DNA from: Budorcas taxicolor
Taxonomy: Eukaryota; Chordata; Mammalia; Artiodactyla; Bovidae
Assembly: GCF_023091745.1 (NCBI RefSeq)
Contig: NC_068934.1
Location: 17,252,434 to 17,316,433 of the forward strand
Direction of reading: 5' to 3'
Length of the DNA: 64,000 nucleotides
In this document: one piece after another, positions 1 through 10,479 of the stretch
How positions within the stretch are numbered: position 1 is the first letter of the stretch
Layout of the letters: every line of letters starts with the position of its first letter
Program-made: the position numbers and the translations under genes
The notes under the pieces: model-generated
What the model was told of the DNA's origin: nothing
Databases searched by the model: none
Seen by the model: only the letters and a program-made list of their open reading frames with translations

Positions 1-505
1 GCACTCAGCCTTCTTTATGGTCCAACTCTCACATCCATACATGACTACGAGAAAAACCATAGCTTTGACCAGATGAACCTTTGTTGGCAAAGTAATGTCT
101 CCCAGCTTTTTAATGTACTATCTAGGTTGGTCATAGCTTTTCTTCCAAGAGCAAGTGTCTTTTAATTTCATGGCTGCAGTCACCATCTGCAGTGATTTTG
201 GAGCCCAAGAAAATAAAATGTGTCAGTGTTTCTACTTTTGCCGCATCTATTTGCCATGAAGTAATGGGACTGGATGCCAAAAAATAATCTTAGGGTTTTT
301 TTTGTGCATGTGCTAAGTCGCTTCAGTCATGTCCGACTCTTTGCGACCCCATGGACTGTAGCCTGCTGGGCTCCTTTGTCTTAAGGTTGAGTTTTAAGCT
401 AGCTTTTTTACTCTCCTCCTTCACCCTTACCAAGAGGCTGTTTAGTTCCTCTTCGATTTCTGTCATTAGAGTGGTATCATCTGCATATCTGATGAACTTG
501 AGAGT
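1..505 (-). mobile_element. BovB LINE fragment, antisense, cut by left window edge and split by a SINE
   Basis: The sequence matches the antisense of the BovB reverse-transcriptase 3' half seen in other copies here (compare 25800-26190 and 36590-36980). It reads through the segment encoding the 'CGxSWT'-like region and up to the YADD-coding area, where similarity fades around 500. It is interrupted at 296-378 by a SINE piece, after which BovB resumes. No reading frame survives. The 3' end lies left of the window. Confidence 0.92.
296..378 (-). mobile_element. Truncated Bov-tA/Bov-A SINE nested in BovB
   Basis: An antisense SINE 3' part (GTGCTAAGTCGCTTCAGTC, then the 'gactctttgcgacccc' block) stops abruptly at about 378. 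It is preceded by a T-run (296-303), as expected for an antisense tail. Similar 8-bp flanks, TCTTAGGG (288-295) and TCTTAAGG (379-386), look like a target-site duplication with one change. The host BovB continues on both sides. Confidence 0.85.
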
Positions 506-1264
506 ATAAATTCAGCCAGGGAGGGGATGCCTCCACACCCTAGCCTGATTTCAGACTTCCGTTGCCTTACAGGAAAGGGGAGAAGGTGTATACTTTCACC
601 AGATTCAGCACACAGCATGCTGGACTGAGTGCAAGGCAGGCTTAGGGAGCAGGGTGGAGTTGTGGTTACAGGAGAGTCAAGGTGCTCTGACCTACAATTC
701 TGCCCTGTGATGACCTACTTTTTGAGGGTTTTAATTTTAGTAACCTGAAAGGAAATACTCGTAAAGGTAGGTATTGATCTATAGAGGGAAAACCATCAAG
801 TCAATTGTGCCAGATAATGCAAATTTATTTTTAAATGTTAGACAGTAGAAAAGGCAGTGAATTAGTCATAATCACTATGTAATTTGACTTGAAATCCATT
901 TAAGAGACATGCATTGAGTGTGGGCAAAGCACTAAGTGGAAAAGAGAGAAGGGAGCTACAAAGAAGCCCCAAGATGTGAACTTTGCTTCCAGACCCTTCC
1001 ATCTCAGTGATCTTGTGGTTGGCAAAACCACGGCTTCATTTATTTATTTATTTTTTTTAACATGGAAAGAGATGAGACAGTCCTTCATGATTAGGCTTAA
1101 TTCAGCCAGAGACTTTGCCCTTAAAAACAGGCCTGGCTTTTATGTCATCTGCTTTCTGTATGAAAAACCACATTAGTTTATTCATTAAAACCTAGAGTTG
1201 ATTGTCTGGTCCTTGGAATAGACAGATTATTTGAATTTTTTTTTTAACTTAAGAAAAAAATGAA
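506..1264. other. No gene or repeat recognised
   Basis: AT-rich sequence with short reading frames only. A T-rich run lies near 1034-1060. I see no splice-framed open frame and no recognisable repeat. Confidence 0.5.
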
Positions 1265-1965
1265 TGCGGTATTTGTTTAGGGCCTGCTCTGCTGGATACC
1301 ATGCTGAGCTCTGAGGGGATGGTGCTGGGCAGAGTCCTGATCCCTGCCCTTGGGGAACCTGCAGTGTGGGGCTCATGCAACAAAGTGTCCCAGACAGCAC
1401 TTGATTACAGACCTGAGATGTGCCACAACGGAAATCTCCAGTAAACAGCCAGAGGAGCTCACTTGGTCTGGCACTTTGGGGCTTCTCTGAGGAGATGGTG
1501 TTTAAGCCAAGAGTGGGGCAGGATGGCTTTGGATTAGGCAGCCACGAGGAGAGCAAACAAGTTTCCAGGCAGAGGACCAGCATGTCCAGGGTCTCAGGTT
1601 GGGAGGAAGAGGACCTAAAAGGAAGCCAGTGTGCAGACAGCAGAGACTGGGGGTGGATGGATGTACTGAGAAACCAAGCATTGTAGAAACTGGGTTCTAG
1701 AAGCAGCCTTTCAGGGCTGCTTGTGGACTGTGGATTTGACCTTCAAAGGAAGAGGGAGCTGTCAAAGGGTTTCAGACAGGGGAGATGATTTCATGAGTAC
1801 TATTTAAAATTCCCTCTAGCTTCTGGATGGTGAGAGGATTGCAGTAGAGGATGTGGGGAGGCCAGTTAGGAGACAACTTCAGGTGTCCAGGTGAGACATG
1901 GTGGTGGCCTGGTAAGGGTTAGAGGTGCTGGAGAGGAAGAAAACCCCTTTAAGAAGTGTCTGCTT
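1265..1965 (-). mobile_element. L2 LINE relic, antisense
   Basis: Diverged but in the expected antisense L2 order: a 'ctgctggataccatgctgagctctgagggg' type start (1285-1320), the 'tccctgcccttggggaacctgcagtg' block (1341-1368), 'ggcagaggaccagcatgtccagggtc' (1567-1593), and 'caggggagatgatttcatgag' with 'gccagttaggagacaac' (1777-1877). L2 has been inactive since before the placental radiation, so no function is expected. Short frames here are incidental. Confidence 0.62.
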
Positions 1966-2109
1966 AGGAAGTAGGACAGACAGGGCCTGGTAACTCACTG
2001 CCTGCGGGTCGTAAGGCACAGCGGGTGTCAAGGCAGCCCTCTAGGCTTCTGGTGGGGCAACTGCTAGGTGGTAGTGCCATTTACTGTGATTGAATGTGCT
2101 GGAAGAAAG

Positions 2110-2126
2110 CTAAAAAAAAAAAAAAA
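2110..2126. repeat. Poly(A) run
   Basis: A run of A interrupted only at its ends. It could be an old retroelement tail, but the flanking element is not clear. Confidence 0.6.
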
Positions 2127-2159
2127 TGCTCAAGGCAAAACACTAGGAGACTCTTAGGT

Positions 2160-2800
2160 CACAAGAAAGAGTCTAACACTGACCAAGAAGTGGGGAAAGA
2201 ACAGTAAACTTGCAGTTCCCCAAAGCGTAAGTGCAAATGGCCAAGAAACAGACAAAGATACTCAACTGGTATTCAAAAGCTGCAGATTAAAATAGCGAGG
2301 CTACGTTTACCTGTCACACTGACAAGGGTAAAAAAAGAGCACCCCGATGCCTAATGTTGTCGAGAGTGCAAGGAACTGGCATGCTGGTATACAGCTGGTA
2401 GAAGTTGGAAGTGATATGTGTCTTGGGTGTGTTGGTGAGCGTGGGGTAAATTATGATTTTTTACTGTTAAAAAATATCCTGTAAGTACTTAACAACCACA
2501 CTAAGATATATGTGCAGAGGTATTATTTACAGCGGTGAAAAACTGCAAACATCCCAGATGTCCATACGTTGGAAATTAGTTACACATCTATGTAATTGTT
2601 TAAAAAGTAGATTAAAATTAGTGTGTATAAAGCGATCCATTGTGTAAACTATCTGGATGTGTATCTATGTGAATAGCTGTGCATGTGGGTACATATACCA
2701 AGTGGTTTAGAAGAAAATCTAAAATCATATTGCTAGTGATAGATGAGTTTTTACTGTATTTGGGTAAATAGGGAAAATGATACTTTAAAGGAAGAGAAGA
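2160..2800 (+). mobile_element. Ancient L1 (L1M-type) ORF2 3' part and 3' UTR, sense
   Basis: Several landmarks of the L1 ORF2 end and 3' UTR appear in order: 'caaatggccaagaaacagac' (2236-2255), 'ctgcagattaaaatagcgag', 'gtgcaaggaactggcatgctggtatacagctgg', 'gatatatgtgcagaggtatta' (2504-2524) and 'catcccagatgtccatacgttgg' (2550-2572). Divergence is high and the frame is lost. Confidence 0.75.
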
Positions 2801-3812
2801 CAATAACTTTAGCATATTGTAGTTAAAGTGTTGCTATAAGGAAACCCATGGAAGGGAGTAACTAATTCTGACGGGGTTGGTGGAAGCAGGCTTCACAGAA
2901 GAGGTGTCATTGGACTGAGCATGTATAATCAGGGCTACGTTTGTTTTCCGATTTCTACACAGCTTTGTAGCTCGTATTCAAAAGAAAGAGGGAACTCCCC
3001 AGAAAGAAAAACACTGATCTGGTTCTGCAAACCTTTCTGTCTGTTTCCTCCCTGGTCATAAAAAATTCATACCAATTAATTTAAAACCCGATGACAGGGA
3101 ACGGCAGCTTAAAGACTCAGCAACAGCTTCGATCGGTGTCCGATACGGTCACTGTGCCGCTGTCTCCCCCTCCCCGACTCGGCTGGATTTTATCCTCATT
3201 TCCAGCAGCAATGGCATCCCTGGATCCTTTGTCGTCAGCTCTATTTCCTTGGTTACTATCGTGGATCTTTGAATAAGGAATTGCTTTCACTTCACATGTT
3301 CTAAACTTGGTTTTAGAAATTATGCAGCTTCCTACCAGAGGGTCCTTTTGGGAGCTTAAGTATGTCTCGATAGGTCTAGTTACTTTGTGGAAAAACTGGT
3401 GACCTAACAGAACAGGATGACCCTGCCTTGGTTTGCAAACAGAACTTAATTGGTGGCCTTATGACATGGAATTGAAAACGTGGGGTCTGAGGAAGGCCAG
3501 AGGGGAAACTGAATACACCCACAGAGCCCAGGGTCAGGAGTAGGCCATGAGGGCCCCAGTCCTGGGGTCCTTCAGTTACCAGCTGTGTGACCTCCAACAG
3601 CTTTCCTGACACATAATAAGCATCAGGTGTTTTTCCTGTTTCAGCATTGAAATAGGATGGTCTTAGATTCCAAGGTCTGGCCACAGCAAAGTGAGGGAAT
3701 TGAAAACAGCCTTTCCAACATAAAGCGGGAATCCTGCTGGGAGGAGGGTAGACATGGATAAGCATTTAAAATTTCAAACATCAGTTATTTTAATGACAAT
3801 TAAAAAAAGTAT
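2801..3812. other. No gene or repeat recognised
   Basis: Mixed-composition DNA of about 1 kb. Short frames at 3091-3276 (+) and 3376-3765 (-) lack any protein similarity that I can recognise and have ordinary base composition. Confidence 0.5.
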
Positions 3813-4033
3813 GGGCTTCCCTGGTGGCTCAGACGGTTAGAAATCAGCCCACAATGTGGAAGACCCAGGTTCGAACCCTGGGTCAGGAAGATCCCCTGGA
3901 ATAGGAAATGGCAACCCACTCCAGTATTCTTGCCTGGAGAATTCCATGGGCAGAGGAACTTGGAGGGCTACAGTCCACAGATTCGCAAGAAGTCAGACAC
4001 GGTTAAGTGACTAACACATTCACACACACACAG
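3813..4033 (+). mobile_element. Bov-tA SINE, near full length
   Basis: It begins GGGCTTCCCTGGTGGCTCAG and runs through the tRNA-derived head into the BovB-like tail (GAAGTCAGACACGGTTAAG, 3989-4008), ending in a CA repeat (4019-4033). Both RNA polymerase III internal boxes look intact: A box TGGCTCAGACGG (3825-3836) and B box GGTTCGAACCC (3868-3878). This is the best-preserved promoter among the SINEs in the window. Confidence 0.95.
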
Positions 4034-4209
4034 AAAACAGTATATAAACAGTGCATCAAACCTATGACTGCATAGGTATTTGTACAAAGCATGATTGTGA
4101 TTAAAATTTCCCTTAAATTGTTAACAACTTCCTTTTTTGCAATTATAGAATCCATCCTAATTGAAAGGTGGTCTTCCACTGGACTATAGAGAAACGACAA
4201 AGAAACAAA

Positions 4210-4430
4210 GAACTCAGAAATGTTTAAAAAATTGTACTGGAGTGTAATTGATTTACCACGACGTGTTAGTTTCAGGTGCACGGCAGAGTGGATCTGTTAC
4301 ACATGCACACAGGCACTCTTTCTTATATTCTTTTCCTATATAAGTTTTTAGAGAGCATTGAGAATCAGTTCCCTGTGCTGTACTGGGGGTCTGTATTAGT
4401 TGTCTATTTTATATATAGTACTATGAGATG
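4210..4430 (-). mobile_element. L1 3' UTR fragment, antisense
   Basis: The antisense L1 3' end is recognised by 'tgttagtttcaggtgcac' (4264-4281) following a diverged 'tactggagtgtaattgattta'. Downstream blocks are 'ttcccctgtgctgtact'-like sequence (4369-4385) and 'gttgtctattttatatatag' (4399-4418). It is immediately followed by a Bov-tA. Confidence 0.75.
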
Positions 4431-4641
4431 AGCTTCCCTTGTAGCTCAGTCAGTAAAGAGTCTGCCTGCAGTGCAGGAGACCTGGGTTCAATCCCTGGGT
4501 TGGGTAGATCCCCTGGAGAAGGAAATGGCAACCCATTCCAGTATCCTTGCCTGGAAAATCTCATGGACAGAGGAACCTGATGGGCTGCAATCCAAGGGGT
4601 CATAAAGAGTCAGGCATGACTGAGCAACTAACACTTACTTA
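4431..4641 (+). mobile_element. Bov-tA SINE
   Basis: The full tRNA-derived head (AGCTTCCCTTGTAGCTCAG) and BovB-like tail (AGAGTCAGGCATGACTGAG, 4606-4624) are present. The B box is GGTTCAATCCC, with the invariant CpG decayed to CA. It lies directly at the end of an antisense L1 fragment. No clear target duplication. Confidence 0.94.
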
Positions 4642-4784
4642 GTGTGAGAAGCTTTTTTTAAAAATCCATTAAACATAGAGTTAAGTAAAATATGTGAATC
4701 GATTTGGAAACATTAGTATGTGGTAGTAGAGGTGAGACACTGATGTGGTAAAAATCGAGAAAGTGGTTCCAATGTGACTGCAGC

Positions 4785-4935
4785 AGGCCTTGGACAGACG
4801 GCCAAACCTCCCTGCGTTACCGTTCTCTCACCTGTAATATCTCCCAGGGTGGTCATGAGGATCATAAGATAATATCCATAAATGTCACTGGCTCACTATC
4901 TGTCACATAGTAGGGACTCAAATATATGAGTTTCT
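4785..4935 (+). mobile_element. MIR SINE relic, sense
   Basis: MIR central-to-3' blocks are recognisable: a 'gtaatatctcccagggtggtcatgaggatca' stretch (4834-4864), then 'tgtcacatagtagggactcaaatat' (4901-4925), equivalent to the MIR 'cacatagtaggtgctcaataaat' end. Confidence 0.65.
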
Positions 4936-4987
4936 TTCCCTTTTCCTTAGCCTCACCTTTCTAAATTCAAAGTGATCTCTGAGGGAT

Positions 4988-5091
4988 CACTGCTCCAGTG
5001 CTTTCAATGCAGGGGGCTTGGGTCAGTCCCTGGTCTGGGAACTAAGACCCACATGCACTGCAGGGTGGCCAAAAAAAATAAAATGACAATG
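4988..5091 (+). mobile_element. CHR-type tRNA-Glu SINE, sense
   Basis: It carries the cetartiodactyl CHR SINE signature: 'caatgcagggggcttgggtcagtccctggtctgggaactaagac' followed by 'catgcactgcagggtggcc' (5052-5070) and an A-rich tail. The 5' end is diverged. This family predates BovB-associated SINEs in the lineage. Confidence 0.78.
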
Positions 5092-5402
5092 AAAGTGGTC
5101 TCTGAAATTGACCAGACTGCCTCCCTTACTCTCCAGGTGATGTAACTGAACCCCGACTGGGGAAATCCCAGCTCCTAAAGTCACGTGCTCCTAACTCCAC
5201 TGGTCTCAGATGTGTGCAATGCCTGGAAGATATGACCACAGGCCTGAAAGGTCTTTGGGAAACTGACAAAAGCATGGGAATGCAAATGAGTTCATTGCAC
5301 AGGCAGCAGTCATGGTGGTGGGGAAGGGGTAGTCATGACCTGCATGGTTTTTCCAGGGTACTACATCTTCATAGCCCCTGCTTTGCAAAATGGTAAACTC
5401 TG

Positions 5403-5889
5403 TAATGATAAACTCTATACCAGCAAAGGTCCATATAGTCGAATGTATGGTTTTGCCCATCATCATGTATGGATGTGAGAGTTGGAAACCATAAAGAAAG
5501 CCAAGCACCAAAGAATTGATGCTTTTGAACTGTGGTATTGGAGAAGACTCTTGAGAGTCCCTTGGACTGCAAGGAGATCCAACCAGTCCATCCTAAAGGA
5601 AATCAGTCCTGAATATTCATTGGAAGGACTGATGCTGAAGCTGAAACTCCAGTACTTTGGCCACCTGATGTGAAGACCTGACTCATTGGCAAAGACCCTG
5701 ATGCTGGGAAAGATTGAAGGTGGGAGGAGCAGGGGATGACAGAGGATGAGATGGTTGGGTGGCATCACCAACTCGATGGACATGAGTTTGAGTAAGCTCC
5801 GGGAGTGGACAGGGAAGCCTGGCATGCTGCAGTCCATGGGGTCATAAGGAGTTGGACATGGCTGAGTGACTGAACTGAACTGAACTGAA
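5403..5889 (+). mobile_element. BovB LINE 3' end, sense, 5'-truncated
   Basis: The last about 490 bp of BovB run from the 'aacaaaggtc' region to the terminal GAACTGAACTGAACTGA repeats (5873-5889). The encoded C-terminal region survives only in pieces because of frame breaks. Loose similarity between 'aaactctgta' (5394-5403) and 'aaactctctgta' (5888-5899) may be a decayed target duplication. Confidence 0.93.
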
Positions 5890-6270
5890 ACTCTCTGTAG
5901 AGAGGGAAAAAATATGGAAAAATGTTGGGAGTGTATTAATATAGTAGCATTTTTCTTTGCTCTGTTTCTCCTGGTATTCATGATTGCTTGCATTTTGACA
6001 TCTATGAAAAATAAAAATAAGTGCCAAAATATTAGAAAGCTGAGTTTTCTGTACTGCAGGTTCGAGATATTGATGCACTTCTTAGCCTGTGACTATTATC
6101 ACACTTCATTTTTTGACTATCACACTTCAGTTTTGAAATTCTCTTCCAGCTCCTAATCATTAGCAATTTCCCCGGTTACATGGGATCATATGTGGTTTGT
6201 AACCAATATTGTGTATAAAAACCTGTGATGCCTTTTAGTCCAGTGGTCTCAAGGGATTAATTGTGATCAT
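5890..6270. other. No gene or repeat recognised
   Basis: AT-rich DNA. An open frame at 5914-6156 (+, 80 codons) is hydrophobic in part but begins next to a BovB end, resembles no family I know, and is treated as chance. Confidence 0.5.
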
Positions 6271-6274
6271 CTTC

Positions 6275-6400
6275 TTGTTTTGCAGATGGAAAAACTGAGA
6301 ATCAGAGAGGGCTAGTGATCTCTTGGACACCTGGTCAGTAGGTAAGTGACAATGCTGAAAGTGAGCCTGAAATAAGATCCATGTCTAGTCTCCGTGATAC
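6275..6400 (-). mobile_element. MIR SINE relic, antisense
   Basis: Antisense MIR core: 'ttttgcagatggaaaaactgagaatcagagagggctagtgatctc' (6279-6323), equivalent to MIR 'ttacagatgaggaaactgaggctcagagaggttaag'. Confidence 0.7.
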
Positions 6401-6774
6401 AATCTCTGCAGGCCCGTCTCCCCAATCTGGCGATTTTTCTGATTTGCTCAATTCAAGTTAGGAGATAAGATGAGTTGGTCTGAGCCATTTGGGTATTATT
6501 TGCACTTGTGGTTTCTGTATGTTCCCACTGTTGAGTTGGAATGTTTAGCAAGTAGCTGTATGAAGGCTTCTTAAGCGTCTCCTGGCCCATCCTGGGAATG
6601 ACAGTGATCTTGGGTGGCCTTGGCCTGCAGTGGCTTGAAGCAGGGTTTCAGTTCTGACCAGAGATTGAGGTCGGGCCACGGCATGGAGAGCTCTGAATCC
6701 TAGTCACTAGAGCAGCAGGGACTGTGGCCCATCAGCTGGGTAGAAATGAATTTCCACATGGAGATGGAAAGCAG

Positions 6775-7274
6775 TGAGGCAAGTAAAGTCTTTATTACAA
6801 GGAGCAAGAGGACGGTACATGTGGACAGATACACAGGCAGGCTCAGAGAGAGATTTGCTGAGCTGCGCCCTGGTGGTGGTTTGAATCACTTCTATGTGGC
6901 ATGTCTTCCTGGTTTTCTTTGGCCCATCATTTTGCTCTGCCTGGTTCTGAGTCTGCATTTGGTGTGTCTCAGGGTCCTCCAGTGTGTGCGTGCCCATCTC
7001 TTAACCAAGATGGATTCTAGCAAAGAGGCTTATGAGCATTTGATATCACTTACTCTGAGGTGATAGCCCCTCTCTTTCGACCTCCAAGGAGACTTTCTGC
7101 ACACATGTAGTTGGGAAGGCCTCCTGATCTCGGGAATGAGGAGTATGTGGTCTTTTATCTGGGCAGGGCCCAGCCTCCCCCATCTTCCTCCTTTTATGGA
7201 GTTTCTGCTGTTGAGGAGTTTTTGTCCACAGGGCAGAAGCTGTGCAGCCTGGAGCCCACCCGTCTCCTGCCTCA
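6775..7274 (-). mobile_element. Solo LTR of an endogenous retrovirus-like element, antisense
   Basis: A 500-bp unit is bounded by perfect inverted TGAGGCA (6775-6781) and TGCCTCA (7268-7274), the TG...CA termini typical of LTRs. A CTTTATT (6788-6794) near the left end would be an AATAAAG polyadenylation signal on the minus strand. Four-base flanks GCAG (6771-6774) and GTAG (7275-7278) differ at one base and could be the target duplication. The interior resembles ruminant LTRs I know only by general pattern. No internal viral genes flank it, so it is a solo LTR. The 105-codon frame at 6746-7063 starts outside and runs across the LTR and is not a gene. Confidence 0.72.
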
Positions 7275-7364
7275 GTAGGGTGGGTTAAAACCTGGCCTCT
7301 GCTGTGTGCCTAATGGGGCATCACTGCCCCTTCTTCAACACACCCAAGAGTTTGGTTTGTGGAG

Positions 7365-7475
7365 AACAGAGAGCCTTGCACTAGGGGCGTCAGGAGGTTG
7401 GGGTTCCTGTCACACAGCGAGCTGCTCTGTGACCTTGAACAAACCACTTAACTCAGGGATACATTCTTTTTCAGA
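7365..7475 (+). mobile_element. MIR SINE relic, sense
   Basis: MIR 5'/core blocks: 'ctctgtgaccttgaacaaaccacttaactcaggg' (7425-7458) matches MIR 'ctgtgtgaccttgggcaagttacttaacctc'. Confidence 0.65.
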
Positions 7476-7489
7476 CTGTTTTTTTCCCC

Positions 7490-7590
7490 CAGAATGTGTG
7501 GTGCTGGCCTCTGTGCCAGGCACTGAGGCTAACAACATAAATACAACACAAGCTTTGCCCGGGAGGCACTCACAGCCCAATTTATGAGCT
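7490..7590 (-). mobile_element. L2 LINE 3' end relic, antisense
   Basis: The 'ctgtgccaggcactgaggctaacaacataaatac' block (7511-7544) followed by 'ccgggaggcactcacagccc' resembles antisense L2 ('gccaggcactgtgctaggc' then 'ctcaaggagcttacagtct'). Confidence 0.55.
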
Positions 7591-7689
7591 CCTCCATTTC
7601 CTCATTACTGTCTGATCATGAGAATTTCTAACATCTGCTTTGGAGTTTACAATCTCTAGGGCATTTTGTGATCTTCCCCGAAACACCAT

Positions 7690-7775
7690 AAGATGGAAAG
7701 AAGTTGTTATTGCCATTTTGCCAAGGAGAAAACTACAGTGAGGCTTAGAGCTGCCTTTGAATCGAGATATACTAG
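7690..7775 (-). mobile_element. MIR fragment, antisense
   Basis: 'gccattttgccaaggagaaaactacagtgaggcttagagctgcc' resembles the antisense MIR 'cattttacagatgaggaaactgaggctcagag'. Short and diverged. Confidence 0.5.
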
Positions 7776-9577
7776 CTCCCAAGTGGGGGCTAAAATGTTG
7801 GGGAGATCAGCAACCACAGGGAACCTACCCTGGTGGAGAGATCCTTCAATGCAAGGAGTACTTTCCTGCATCTAACTGGATATTCCAGAAAGCAGTGTCT
7901 TCTCTGGATTGAGAGTGAGTCAGCCTTGGGCTCTAGGTCTGCTGATAATCAGAGGAAGATATGCTGCACTCCCAGAGTCGCCTCCTTCAGCAGATTGAGA
8001 TTCAGCATATCAGGGCGAGCCCGCCATGGTCCAGAGGGGTGCAGCACCCACTCTTCTGCGGGACCGTCCTGAGTGCTGTTGCCTCCCACCAAAGCTTAAT
8101 GGTCCTGGGAGCTTCTGCTTTTGCAGAGTTGCCTGGCCTCAGGCAAGACATGGAGACTTGATAGGGATTAGAGGCTGTGCTGTTTGTTTGTGGGCATGAC
8201 AGCTTCTGGAGCTGGAAGCTCTTGGACTCCCTCATAGTCTGGAATTTCAAAGAGTGCGTGAATCACCCCAGAGACTGGGCCTGGCTTTTCTGTTTGACAG
8301 TGTGTGTGTACATTGTGAATTGTGGCCATCTTTGATGAAGATGTATGTGTGTGATGTCTGGGAGGTGCAGGATTTGTAGCGAATGTGTGCCTGCCAGGGT
8401 GGGGCGTGGGGTTCTTAAGGAACATGTGTGTGCATGTGTGTGTGTGTGCACATGTGTATGTGTTTTAATCTCTAGGAAGCAATTCTCATATGAAGAAAAG
8501 AAAACAGTTACAGGTATAATTTTTCAACAGGACTCAGAAATGGGCTTTTAATAAGCATCATTAAACTCTTTGATTACAAGGGGAGGCCAGCCGTGCTTTC
8601 ATCCTGGCTTAGATCACACAGCTCTCCCTGACTGTGTTCTTGGGGGTCAGATGAGAAGTCCTACTATTCATACTGGTCTCTCCAAAGCCCCCCCTCCCCT
8701 CTCTTGCCCTCCCCGGCCCCTGCCCCTACCCGTGCTTTCTGATCTCTCCGCTTGGACCTCGACGCAGACAGGGCTGGTGTCAGGACTGACAGATGATAGC
8801 CGCGGGTACGCCTGGAATCTGAGCGTCCCGTGTCTCGCCCTGTCCCAGCAGGCAACTTTAGAGTCTTTGTCTAGGAGGTGCTCTGAGGCCAGAGATCGGG
8901 GGCCCCTTCCTTCCCCCCAGGGTCACTTACAGCCACTGCCACCCAGCAGGACTGAGTGCGTACAGACCCTTTCCTGCATGGATTGGGTTTCCGCTTGTCT
9001 GACACAGGAGGATGAGAAGCTGTGCTGAAAGACAGGTTTCTCTCTGAACTGAAAGCACTCCGCCAGGTCTCCAAAGGAAGCTGGTTCCCAGAGCGATTAT
9101 CTTTCCTGAACTGAGAGCAAGGTGCTCCGTTGACAGGAAGCCCGGTAGGTTTAGCAACAGGCTTATCAGGCTGTGCTGCAGGAATGTTCGTTCGTGTCAA
9201 CAGGTCTGGGTTTGTGCAATTCTGATTTTCTCTGTGCACGGGCTCCGTTCTGGGACTGGTGTGTTCTGATTTGCCTGGGTCCTTCTCAGAGGCAGTCCCG
9301 CCCGTAGGGCGTGGAGTTCTGCTTCAGCCATCACCCCAGGGGACCCAGCCCAGGGGCACCTGGCCTGGGGCTGAGTGTGCGGTGTTTGTGGTCTACATAG
9401 AAGCCACTGGCTCCAGGCAGCAGACTGGTCCTGGGTGGGGTATTCATGCCTCAATTAACATATCAGGCCCTCATTAGAGTTCTCTTACTGCACCAACTAT
9501 TCAGTTTCTCTGTGCCTTGGTTGGTCTTGGAGGTTCTGCCTTATCTGAAATATTCTATCAAGTTCTTATAGGGTCTT
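7776..9577. other. No gene recognised; contains a GT microsatellite
   Basis: This 1.8-kb stretch has no repeat that I can name apart from the GT tract at 8426-8462. 8640-8950 is G/C-rich and holds open frames on both strands (8570-9028 +, 8871-9239 -), but there is no similarity, no plausible exon boundary pattern and no coding-like composition. Confidence 0.5.
8426..8462. repeat. (GT)n microsatellite, interrupted
   Basis: Alternating GT interrupted by CA/AT steps. Confidence 0.9.
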
Positions 9578-9770
9578 GGGCCTCCCTGGTGCTGAGATGG
9601 TACAGAATCTGCCTGCAGTGTGAGTAGACCTGGGTTCAATCCCTGGGTTGGGAAGATCCCCTGAAATAGGGAATGGCTACCCACTCGAGTATTCTGGCCT
9701 ACAGTGGAACCTGATGGGCTGCAATCCATGGGGTGGCAGAATCAGACATGACTGAGCAACTCAAACCATG
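9578..9770 (+). mobile_element. Bov-tA SINE
   Basis: Head 'gggcctccctggtgctgagatgg', B box GGTTCAATCCC and tail 'aatcagacatgactgagcaac' are present. A 9-bp repeat AGTTCTTAT occurs at 9561-9569 and 9788-9796 and is probably the target duplication, with the SINE's CA-rich tail inside it. Confidence 0.93.
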
Positions 9771-10033
9771 TCCACACACACACATTGAGTTCTTATCAGC
9801 AGCTTTTTTGCAGTGGCCAACCTCTGGTCCCTAAGGCCCCAGTCATGGGCTCAAAACTGGTTTCAAACCAGATGAACCACTGAGCATTAAAGTCCTTGCT
9901 ACACCTCCCAGGTGGGTGTGCTGCCTTGACCTTGAGGCTGACCCAGCCTGGCTTCCAGGGCTGCGGCCACAGCCATTCAGTGTCAGTTCTCCAAATACCC
10001 TCAGTCATTGCTTTCAGGGACATCCGTTTCATT

Positions 10034-10198
10034 AAGAACCTGCTATGTGCAAAGCTCTGTGATAACATATTTGATATAGTTTTCTAATTTTATACCCATT
10101 TTCCAGATGGGATAACTAAGTTTCAAAGACATTAACATACCTGTAATGTATAAGTAGTCAGGGATAATGCTAGGACTTGAGCCCAGGTGTTTGGATTA
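10034..10198 (-). mobile_element. MIR SINE, antisense
   Basis: Antisense MIR in order: 'cctgctatgtgcaaagctctgtg' (10039-10061), 'cccattttccagatgggataacta' (10096-10119), 'taagtagtcaggg', then 'gacttgagcccaggtgtttgg'. Confidence 0.78.
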
Positions 10199-10344
10199 GA
10201 ACAGAGAAACTCGATTTCTGTAAAGCATATAGCATGGAGTGGCTAGCAGAAAATAGTTGTCACCTATTAGTGATAGTTCTTTTAAAAGTAATTTTTTTGA
10301 TAAAGCATTCACCACATTGTACCCTAATTGATGGTTCTTCTGTG

Positions 10345-10452
10345 GTCCTCTCCCACTGGACTGTGAGTTTCTTGAGAAGAGAAACTAGAGCCCCAGCCTC
10401 TAGCAAAGTACAGGATTTAGAGCAGCTGATCAATAAATGTTTGAATGATTAA
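10345..10452 (+). mobile_element. L2 LINE 3' end, sense
   Basis: The classic L2 3' terminus: 'ctggactgtgagtttcttgagaagagaaac' (10356-10385) and 'agcagctgatcaataaatgtttgaatga' (10420-10447). Confidence 0.8.
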
Positions 10453-10479
10453 CAATAGTCAGAATATCTCCTTGTGCTG

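Noticed and set aside
5463..5993. 176-codon minus frame
   Set aside because: It is the antisense of the BovB C-terminal coding region. Antisense BovB often looks open, giving a recurrent false protein seen at several loci here.
6746..7063. 105-codon plus frame with a hydrophobic stretch
   Set aside because: It starts just outside and runs across the antisense solo LTR; the hydrophobic residues come from T-rich LTR sequence.
7980..8160. Possible short coding exon
   Set aside because: Frames are short, lack family similarity, and no consistent acceptor/donor pair preserves one frame.
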